From Fretibacterium sp. OH1220_COT-178 (GTDB lineage Bacteria; Synergistota; Synergistia; Synergistales; Aminobacteriaceae): a stretch of 64,000 bases of DNA. The translations under genes were made by a program, and so were the position numbers. The notes under the pieces are model-generated. The model was given only the letters and a program-made list of their open reading frames with translations. It did not search any database and was not told where the DNA came from. The stretch covers positions 1 through 64,000 of the forward strand of contig NZ_RQYL01000006.1 in assembly GCF_003860125.1 (NCBI RefSeq). Reading direction: 5' to 3'. Shown piece after piece: positions 58,148-64,000 of the stretch; positions within the stretch are counted from its first letter, which is position 1, and the number at the start of each line of letters is the position of its first letter.

Positions 58148-58897
58148 ATGAGGTTCGACGCAGACGGATTTAACGCCGAAGCGACGGCCACGCGGCTCGA
58201 CGTGTTCGATCCGCGCGCCCGTGTCCTGTGCGCCTTGGCCCTGGCTGTCGTTCTGGCCTCGCTTCGGTCGTTTCCGCCCCTGTTGTGCGGGTCCCTCATC
58301 CCCTTGATCCTGCTGTTCCGGGACGAGGGAGGGATGCTGAGGAGCGTCTTGCCGCGCCTGAACGTCGTCGGTGTTTTCGTCGCGCTGCTCCTGATGCTCA
58401 CCTATCCCGGAGAACGGTTTTGGCGGGTCTTCTCGGTGGAGGGACTGGAGCTGGCCCTTCTGGTCGTCTTCAAACTCAACGTGATCTCGATTCTGCTGAT
58501 TCGGATGGTCGTGGCGCTCGGCGTGGAACGGATCGAAAACGTCCTGGCCCGCTTCGGCCTCTCCGAGAAGCTTCGGGTGCTCCTGCTGCTCACCACGCGC
58601 TGCATCTTCCTTCTTGCGGAACGTACGGAGACGATGGTGAGGGCCGTGCATCTGCGCGCTCCCGAGCTCAGAGGAACCTTGATGTTCAAAGCTTTTGCCT
58701 GCATGTTGGGCACGACGTTGCTGCACAGTTCGGACCGTGCCGAGCGTACGATGCTGGCCATCCGCTGCCGGGGCGGGCTGGCGGGGTTTTCCCAGTGCCG
58801 TCCCCTGTGCTGGAGCAGGATCGATACCCTGCTTTGCCTGTCTTTCTGCCTGAACATCGCGGTGATCCTGTGGTGTTGCCTGTTATGGAGGCCATGA
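58148..58897 (+). CDS. cbiQ: ECF transporter T component CbiQ
   Basis: 249-residue transmembrane coupling protein. LDVFDPRARVLCALALAVVLAS is the usual start, and the cytoplasmic coupling helix contains ERTETMVRAVHLRA near residue 160 and HSSDRAERTMLAIRCRGGLAG near residue 195, the AxRxxG-type motifs that engage the ATPase grooves. Five to six membrane helices. The C-terminus contains a cluster of Cys (LCWSR, LCLSFC, WCCLL), which is unusual. Followed 4 nt later by cbiO. Confidence 0.92.
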   Translation: MRFDADGFNAEATATRLDVFDPRARVLCALALAVVLASLRSFPPLLCGSLIPLILLFRDEGGMLRSVLPRLNVVGVFVALLLMLTYPGERFWRVFSVEGLELALLVVFKLNVISILLIRMVVALGVERIENVLARFGLSEKLRVLLLLTTRCIFLLAERTETMVRAVHLRAPELRGTLMFKAFACMLGTTLLHSSDRAERTMLAIRCRGGLAGFSQCRPLCWSRIDTLLCLSFCLNIAVILWCCLLWRP

Positions 58898-58901
58898 ACG
58901 G

Positions 58902-59684
58902 ATGCGTCCATTGAACGACGAGACAAAAGGGCCGGATTTTCCCGGCGGGTGTCCTTTGGAGGTGCGCGGGCTTCGTTACGTCTATCCCGATGGGCACCAG
59001 GCCCTGAACGGGGTATCCTTCGTGTTGCGGGCGGGGGAGAAACTCGCTCTGGTGGGGCCCAACGGCTCGGGAAAATCCACGCTCATGCTCCACCTGTCCG
59101 GGTGTCTCGCCGCTCAATCGGGAGAGGTGCTTTTGCGGGGCGAGCCGGTCGGAAAGGACCTGAAACGCCTGCGGCGCACGGTTGGGCTGATCTTCCAGGA
59201 TCCGGACGATCAGCTTTTCATGCCGCAGGTCCTGGAGGATGTGGCCTTCGGGCTGGTGGCGCACGGGATGGAGGTCGTGGAGGCCCAGGGTAGGGCCGCG
59301 GCGATCCTCGAGGCTCTGGACGTCGCGCATCTGTCCGGACGTCCCCCTCACAGGCTGTCGGGCGGGGAGAAGCGCATGGTCGCCCTGGCCGGGATTCTGG
59401 TCATGCAGCCGGATATCGTGGTCTTGGACGAGCCCTCGGCCGCGCTGGATCCCAGCGCACGGCGCCGGGTGATCGAGGCGCTCTCCGGGCTGGACAAGCC
59501 GATGATCCTGGCGACGCACGACCTGGATATGGCCCTCGACGTCTGTGACCGGGCGATCGTGATGTATGAGGGGCAGGTGTCGGCCGATGGGGAGCTTCGG
59601 GAGGTGCTGCGCGACGAGGCCCTGCTTCGGCGCAACGGCCTGGAGCTGCCGCTGCGCTATGCCGCCCTGTCCGAGGTCCCTTAA
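58902..59684 (+). CDS. cbiO: ECF transporter ATPase CbiO
   Basis: 260-residue ABC ATPase. Walker A GPNGSGKST at about residue 51, Q-loop IFQDPDDQLF, signature LSGGEKRMVALAGIL, Walker B IVVLDEPSAALD and H-loop THDLDMALDVC are all intact. Last gene of the riboswitch-controlled operon. With only one ATPase gene present it is expected to act as a homodimer with CbiQ. Confidence 0.95.
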   Translation: MRPLNDETKGPDFPGGCPLEVRGLRYVYPDGHQALNGVSFVLRAGEKLALVGPNGSGKSTLMLHLSGCLAAQSGEVLLRGEPVGKDLKRLRRTVGLIFQDPDDQLFMPQVLEDVAFGLVAHGMEVVEAQGRAAAILEALDVAHLSGRPPHRLSGGEKRMVALAGILVMQPDIVVLDEPSAALDPSARRRVIEALSGLDKPMILATHDLDMALDVCDRAIVMYEGQVSADGELREVLRDEALLRRNGLELPLRYAALSEVP

Positions 59685-59711
59685 ACCCTCCCTCCTTCCA
59701 AACGGGGCCGC

Positions 59712-59760
59712 ACAGACGAGCCGCCCCTCGAACGAGGGGCGGCTCGTCTGTGTCATTTTT
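59712..59760 (+). terminator. Strong terminator after cbiO, shared convergent region
   Basis: A perfect 19-bp inverted repeat, ACAGACGAGCCGCCCCTCG (59712-59730) and its complement (59733-59751), is followed by GTCATTTTT on the plus strand. Its T-run reaches into the last codons of the convergent der gene. Confidence 0.9.
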
Positions 59761-61069
59761 CGTGGTCCTTGCCGCGCCAGAAGATCCGCAGCGGGGAGCC
59801 GGTGTAGTCCTCCAGAGCACGGAGTTCCTTTCGGACGTGATTCTCGAAGGACGTGTCGACGATGCCGGGGTCGTTGACGAAGAAGACGAATGTGGGCGGT
59901 TCCACTCCGGACTGAAGGCAATAGTAGATCTTGAGGGCCTTCCCCCTCTTGCTGGAGGGCAGGCGATCGAAGGCCAGAACGTCCCGCATCAGGCGATTCA
60001 ACGCGTTTGTCGGGATACGGCGTCTGCGGTTTTCGAAGACGTTTACGGCTGTTTGGGCGATCTTCTGGACGCCCCGGCCGTTCAGGGCGGAGGTAAAAAG
60101 GATCGGGGCCCAGGTCAGGAAGGGCATATCCTCCCGTATCCGTTTCGTCATGGTGTCGCCGGGCCGGTCCCTGCCGGACAGGAGGTCCCACTTGTTCAGG
60201 ACCAGGATCAGCCCCTTGCCCTTCTCGACCACGTGCGCGGCGATCTTCTTGTCCGAATCCGTGCAGGGGGTTGCGGCATCCATCAGCAACAAGGCAACAT
60301 CGGAACGGTCCACCGCCGCCAGGGTCCGCACGAAAGAGTAGTACTCCAGGCTGCTGTCCATCCGGCCTCTCTTGCGCAGGCCGGCCGTGTCGATCAGGCG
60401 GAAGCGCCGTCCGTCCAGCTCCACCGAGGTGTCGACCGGATCGCGGGTCGTGCCGGCCACGGGGCTCACCAGCGAGCGCTCGGAGCCGACCAGGCGGTTC
60501 AGCAGGCTGGACTTGCCCACGTTGGGGCGCCCGACGATGGAGAGGCGAATCCCGTCCTCGTCCCCATCCGTCTCCGCCTCCTCGGGCAAAAGAGCGAGCA
60601 GCTCGTCCAGCAGGTCCTCCAGGTTCCGTTTGTGGAGGGCGCTCACCCCCACCACGTGCTCGAACCCCAGGGCGTAGGCGTCCGTCACGTGCACCTCATG
60701 CTTGAGGTCGTCCATCTTGTTGACGGCGACCACAACGGGTTTTCGGCTGCGGCGCAGGAGGTGGGCCACCCCCTCGTCCGCCGGGGTCACGCCGGCGTGC
60801 CCGTCGATGACCATCAAAAGCGCGTCGCACTCCTCGATGGCCTCCTTGACGTGGGCCTCGATCCCTGCGCTGAACGCACTTTCCTCGCCCAGAATGCCGC
60901 CCGTGTCCACGACGTAAAAGGACCGGCCGCGCCACTCCGCCTCGCCGTAAAGACGGTCGCGGGTAACGCCGGGCGTGTCGTCGACGATGGCCTCCCGGCG
61001 TCCGATGATCCGGTTGAAGAGCGATGATTTGCCGACGTTGGGCCGGCCCACAATGGCGACGATGGGCAT
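59753..61069 (-). CDS. der: GTPase Der (EngA)
   Basis: 438-residue double-GTPase for 50S ribosome assembly. First G domain: GRPNVGKSS, DTGG, NKMD. Second G domain starts near residue 175 with GRPNVGKSS, RDPVDTSVEL, DTAGLRKRG and NKWDL. The KH-like C-terminal domain ends with GSPLRIFWRGKDHEK. ATG at 61069 gives the family N-terminus MPIVAIVGRPNVG. It begins 1 nt after the upstream gene's stop, so the two are cotranscribed. Confidence 0.96.
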   Translation of the reverse strand: MPIVAIVGRPNVGKSSLFNRIIGRREAIVDDTPGVTRDRLYGEAEWRGRSFYVVDTGGILGEESAFSAGIEAHVKEAIEECDALLMVIDGHAGVTPADEGVAHLLRRSRKPVVVAVNKMDDLKHEVHVTDAYALGFEHVVGVSALHKRNLEDLLDELLALLPEEAETDGDEDGIRLSIVGRPNVGKSSLLNRLVGSERSLVSPVAGTTRDPVDTSVELDGRRFRLIDTAGLRKRGRMDSSLEYYSFVRTLAAVDRSDVALLLMDAATPCTDSDKKIAAHVVEKGKGLILVLNKWDLLSGRDRPGDTMTKRIREDMPFLTWAPILFTSALNGRGVQKIAQTAVNVFENRRRRIPTNALNRLMRDVLAFDRLPSSKRGKALKIYYCLQSGVEPPTFVFFVNDPGIVDTSFENHVRKELRALEDYTGSPLRIFWRGKDHEK

Positions 61070-61070
61070 G

Positions 61071-62066
61071 CTATTGGTCCAGCATGTAGTCGGCAAGCTC
61101 CCCGCCCTCGAGTCCGGCTCCGAGGGCAAGGGCGAGCCGGATTCGGGCCTGGAGGGGCGAGAATCTCCCTGCGCTGATCAGCCCCATCTCCAGCAATCGC
61201 GCAGCGCTGCCCTCGAAGTCGGCGTGCGTCTGGACGCGCCCGATCGGGCAGCGGGAGGCGAGGACCACGGGGGTACCGGTACGGAGGACCTTGCGCAGGA
61301 GAGGAACCCAGGAGGGGGGGACGTCCCCGTTGCCGAACCCGGCCACGACGATCCCCTCGACCTCCTCGATGCGCTTGTCCAGGAGCGCGTTCAGCAACAC
61401 ATCTCCGCCCCCCAGGGAGGCGTCGACGATCTCGACGACCCGGGCCGGGACGGTTTCGATGTCCAGAACCTTTCCGCGCCTGGGGGAACGCAGGGGCTGA
61501 AGATCCCCCGAGGGCTCGATGAACTCGCTCAGCGGGCCGCAGGGGAAGGAGAGAAAGCCGGAGCGGCTGAAATTGGAGAACTGGACGAGGTCGGCGGCCG
61601 CGTAGAGCGCGTCCTGGATGCAGACGACGGCGCCCTGCCCCCAGCAGATTTCGGAGAGGGCCGCACGTACGGATTGAGCCAGATGCAGGGTGGTCTCGCT
61701 GCCGGATACGCCCGCGTTGAAGATGGAGGCCGTGAAGATCAGCGGCTGGGGAAAACTCCACACGAGGTCGGCGAAGTAGGCAAGCTCCGTCAGGGCCTGA
61801 GTGCTGCAGGTGATGACGATGCCCTTGGCCCCCTCCTTGACCTGGGATGCGGCCAGCTGGGTCAGGTCGCTGCACATGCGCAACGTGTAGTAGGACAGGG
61901 GCTGAAAGCTCCAGTCCTGCAACGCGATACTCTCCCGGTACTCCTCGGGCAGAAAGCATTCCAGCTCCGCTTGTCCCAGAGGGATCTTCTCCTTGGAACT
62001 GCCCTCCCGACGATGGACGATCTGTCCGCCGGCCAGGATGAGGGCGATCTTGTCTCTGTTCGACAT
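61071..62066 (-). CDS. Asparaginase-family protein with altered active site
   Basis: 331 residues of the bacterial L-asparaginase fold: KIALILAGGQIVHRREG at the N-terminus, AKGIVITCSTQALTELAY in the second motif, and CGPLSEFIEPSGD in the middle; the C-terminal domain has VEGIVVAGFGNGDVPPSWVPLL and GTPVVLASRC. The usual GGTI nucleophile Thr is Gln here (GGQI), and the HGTDT motif is CSTQA, so the Asp is lost. The catalytic-type Lys region is also not conserved. It may have a different reaction or be a binding protein. The ATG at 62066 was taken as start. Confidence 0.75.
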   Translation of the reverse strand: MSNRDKIALILAGGQIVHRREGSSKEKIPLGQAELECFLPEEYRESIALQDWSFQPLSYYTLRMCSDLTQLAASQVKEGAKGIVITCSTQALTELAYFADLVWSFPQPLIFTASIFNAGVSGSETTLHLAQSVRAALSEICWGQGAVVCIQDALYAAADLVQFSNFSRSGFLSFPCGPLSEFIEPSGDLQPLRSPRRGKVLDIETVPARVVEIVDASLGGGDVLLNALLDKRIEEVEGIVVAGFGNGDVPPSWVPLLRKVLRTGTPVVLASRCPIGRVQTHADFEGSAARLLEMGLISAGRFSPLQARIRLALALGAGLEGGELADYMLDQ

Positions 62067-62126
62067 AACGCTTGTCTTTCCTCTCTTCGGGGCGGCCCCC
62101 GGTCTGTCTCGAGGGGACGGCCGGGG

Positions 62127-62774
62127 TCAGTACCCCAGGCTCTCCCCCACCATGATAACATGCGTCCTTCTCCCGTTGGTGGGACGCTCGAGGATCAGCA
62201 GCGCGCGGCAGACCCGGGAGGGGGAGTCGCAATCCACGCAATGGCCGGTCTGGATACAGGGGGTGCTGCCGCTCAGACGAAGGACGTTGGGGGGCGTCGC
62301 CGCACGGGCTCGGCTGATCGCTTCCTCCAGCGAGCCCGCCACCTTGTTGATGCCGATGACGAAGATCAGAATATTGCGTCCCCAGGCCATGGCGCTGACC
62401 CGGTTGCCGTTGCCGTCGATGTTCACGATCATGCCGTCGCGGGTGACCGCGTTGGCGCTGGTGAGGAAGTAGTCCGAGCAGTACTCGTCCATGAGCGTCT
62501 GCATCCGCTCCTCCGGCGTCAGGTTCGGGTTCCAGTGATGGTGAATCGTGCACCCCCGCTCGGCGAGCCTTTCCATGGCGCCGATCTCACGGATCGTCAC
62601 CGTGCCCGGAACGCCCACGACGGCCCCCTCCGGGATCAGCTTGAGGACCTCCTCCAGAGCGGCCTCCCGCGTCGGTGCGTAGACGGCCTGATACCCCTTT
62701 TTGTTCAGCTCCTTGACCACGGTGTTCCCCAACGCCTCGTGGGCCTTGGTGCGCGCGGCTTCGAACGGATTCAT
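62127..62774 (-). CDS. LUD-domain (lactate utilization-type, DUF162) protein
   Basis: 215 residues. ALGNTVVKELNKKGYQAVYAPTREAALEEVLKLIP and GAVVGVPGTVTIREIGAMERL are the start of the LUD fold, SANAVTRDGMIVNIDGNGNRVSAM the central strand-loop motif, and GHCVDCDSPSRVCRA a Cys-rich tail. LutC/YkgG-type proteins belong here, but stand-alone forms in anaerobes lack the rest of the Lut complex. ATG at 62774 has GGAGGGGG 9 nt upstream. Followed 60 nt later by the asparaginase-like gene on the same strand. Confidence 0.88.
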   Translation of the reverse strand: MNPFEAARTKAHEALGNTVVKELNKKGYQAVYAPTREAALEEVLKLIPEGAVVGVPGTVTIREIGAMERLAERGCTIHHHWNPNLTPEERMQTLMDEYCSDYFLTSANAVTRDGMIVNIDGNGNRVSAMAWGRNILIFVIGINKVAGSLEEAISRARAATPPNVLRLSGSTPCIQTGHCVDCDSPSRVCRALLILERPTNGRRTHVIMVGESLGY

Positions 62775-62820
62775 GATCTGTTTCCCCCTCCGAATCTGAG
62801 TGTCGTTTTGTAAGGATCGG

Positions 62821-62846
62821 AAAATTCGGCGGGAACAGGCCCGCCG
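62821..62846 (-). terminator. Terminator of the TPR gene
   Basis: Minus-strand GGCGGG, CCTGTT loop, CCCGCC, then GAATTTTCC, about 85 nt past the TPR gene stop. The stem is short but GC-rich. Confidence 0.6.
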
Positions 62847-62929
62847 TCTTGCCTTAATGACGCCGCCGGGGAACAGGCCGTGAGCCGGCGAAGGCTTCCG
62901 GGAGCCGCGAAAGGTGCGCATCGGTTCCG

Positions 62930-64000
62930 TTATTTGGGGGTTGCCCTTTTGCGCTTTTTGGGGGGCGGGGACTTTTTCAGGGCCTGCTCCAACTCGTCGA
63001 TCTTGGCCTTGAAGGTGACGCTCTCCGCAACGTTCTTTTCGGCGTCGCGCAGCAGTTTCAGCGCTTCGGCGGCCTTTCCGTCGCCCTGATACGCTCCGGC
63101 CAGGCCGAGCCAGGGGCGCTCGTCGTCGCTCCGAAGGGCGAGGGCCTTCAAGAAATAGGCGGCGGCGTCGTCGTAACGCTTCAGGTTCAGGGCGACGGTC
63201 CCGACCTCCAGATGCTTCTCGTAGTCCTGAAGCGGATTTTTGGGCTCAACCGGTTTTGCATCGGGCATCAGTCCCGCGACGCGTTTCACCGCGCCCAGGG
63301 CCTCGTTCGAGGAGGGCCGGACGTCCAGCGCACGGCGGTAGGCGTCCAGCGCTTCCACGGGCCTGCCGCGTTCCTCGAGGAGGCGCCCCAGGGCAAAATG
63401 CGTGTTGTAGCTGATGGGGACCAGACTCGCCGACTGCATCAGGTGCGCGATGGCCTTGTCGGGATCCTTGGTCGCGGCGTACAGGCGGCCGATCTCGTAG
63501 AGCGCCCGGCCCCGATTCTCGCTGTCCTCCCCGGAAAGACGATCGAGGTGAAGACGCCAGACCGTGAGCGCCTGATCGGGATGCCCGGCGGCCTCCGAGG
63601 AACGGGCCAGTCCCAGCAGGACCTCCTCCGAATTCGGATAGCGGTCGAAACCCCTCTGGTAGAGCTCCATGGCCTTGTCGTAGCGCCCCTGGTCGTAGAA
63701 TTGCCGGGCCTCTTTGGCGATGTTGCCCAGGGAGTTCCGCTGCATGTGCCCATAGAGGACAAAAAGCGCCCCGAGAATGAGGATCGCGAAGGCGCAAAGC
63801 ACAAAAATTCTCGATCGGTGTCGAGGGGACAGAACACGTTGCATGATTTTCGAGTGCCTTTGCTGGGTGACTTTGCGCAGATGTTGGGCGAGGCGGATAT
63901 CGCGCTCCTCCTCGGATCCCTCGTCCCCTCTGAGGAGGAGCGGGTCGGGGGGCGCATCCTCCTCGGAGGGCGTTCGTGGAATGTCCTCCGAGGGGGGCGT
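62930..64000 (-). CDS. Membrane-anchored TPR protein, partial at the window edge
   Basis: The frame is open from the right edge to the stop at 62930, so the 5' end is outside the window. The visible part begins with an acidic Pro-rich stretch (APSEDIPRTPSEEDAPPDP), a helix (RDIRLAQHLRKVTQQRHSK), a single membrane helix (IFVLCAFAILILGALFVLYG) and then about six TPR repeats (AMELYQRGFDRYPNSEEVLLGLARS; AVAL-type units), ending in a Lys-rich tail. An internal ATG at 63844 could also start a shorter 304-residue form, but lacks a clear ribosome-binding site. Function unknown; probably a scaffold facing the periplasm. Confidence 0.72.
   Translation of the reverse strand, partial: TPPSEDIPRTPSEEDAPPDPLLLRGDEGSEEERDIRLAQHLRKVTQQRHSKIMQRVLSPRHRSRIFVLCAFAILILGALFVLYGHMQRNSLGNIAKEARQFYDQGRYDKAMELYQRGFDRYPNSEEVLLGLARSSEAAGHPDQALTVWRLHLDRLSGEDSENRGRALYEIGRLYAATKDPDKAIAHLMQSASLVPISYNTHFALGRLLEERGRPVEALDAYRRALDVRPSSNEALGAVKRVAGLMPDAKPVEPKNPLQDYEKHLEVGTVALNLKRYDDAAAYFLKALALRSDDERPWLGLAGAYQGDGKAAEALKLLRDAEKNVAESVTFKAKIDELEQALKKSPPPKKRKRATPK

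Overview
The window is a GC-rich bacterial chromosome segment carrying about 48 protein genes on both strands, one tRNA gene and a cobalamin riboswitch. No rRNA, IS transposase, phage module or CRISPR array was found. Gene content points to an anaerobic, diderm, peptide- and amino-acid-fermenting bacterium, most likely a member of the Synergistota. The supporting features are a periplasmic peptide-uptake ABC system with non-lipoprotein binding proteins, gamma-glutamyltransferase, a 2-oxoacid:ferredoxin oxidoreductase coupled to butyrate kinase and phosphotransbutyrylase, pyruvate phosphate dikinase, a K+-dependent type membrane pyrophosphatase, a flagellar cap protein and a selenoprotein. The lineage is inferred from these families; no search was run.

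Layout. 1-646: non-coding repeats and a promoter. 647-8764: dipeptide/oligopeptide ABC transporter with two tandem binding-protein paralogues (dppA1, dppA2, dppB, dppC, dppD, dppF); a thioredoxin-VOC fusion gene lies between the two binding proteins. 8927-12858: gamma-glutamyltransferase, a split chromate transporter and GAPDH. 13126-16116 (minus): a small hypothetical, a membrane methyltransferase, a YbhN-type membrane protein and another hypothetical. 16423-19266: FliD-like protein with an inserted repeat array. 19437-32683: housekeeping run mazG, carboxyltransferase, phoH, HD phosphodiesterase, ybeY, corC-like, cdd, era, recO, glyQ, glyS. 33133-35778: ppdK. 36160-36774: peroxiredoxin-like protein with an in-frame UGA read as selenocysteine. 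36941-39725: hisD-type dehydrogenase and amino acid permease. 39874-46978 (minus): GGDEF protein, dnaG, membrane pyrophosphatase, AI-2E family protein. 47192-47277: tRNA-Leu(CAA). 47454-48722: OFA-family transporter. 48768-53407 (minus): ferredoxin/alpha/beta/gamma 2-oxoacid oxidoreductase, butyrate kinase, phosphotransbutyrylase. 53823-55742: FmdE-like protein, MarR regulator, methyltransferase. 55920-59684: cobalamin riboswitch and cobalt/nickel ECF uptake operon. 59753-64000 (minus): der, a degenerate asparaginase, a LUD-domain protein, and a TPR protein that runs off the window.

How the parts work together. Peptides enter through Dpp and are hydrolysed. Branched-chain or related 2-oxoacids are oxidised to acyl-CoA with reduction of ferredoxin, and Ptb/Buk conserve the thioester as ATP. 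PPDK, GAPDH and the biotin-dependent type carboxyltransferase handle C3/C4 flow, and the pyrophosphatase recovers energy from PPi. Cobalt uptake is placed under cobalamin control.

The most unusual signals are: the UGA-containing peroxiredoxin-like gene with a hairpin placed as in bacterial SECIS elements; two 84-bp-period intergenic tandem arrays at separate loci; a thioredoxin-VOC fusion; a FliD-like protein with four degenerate internal repeats; and a MarR-type gene whose promoter overlaps a palindrome that recurs before the next gene.
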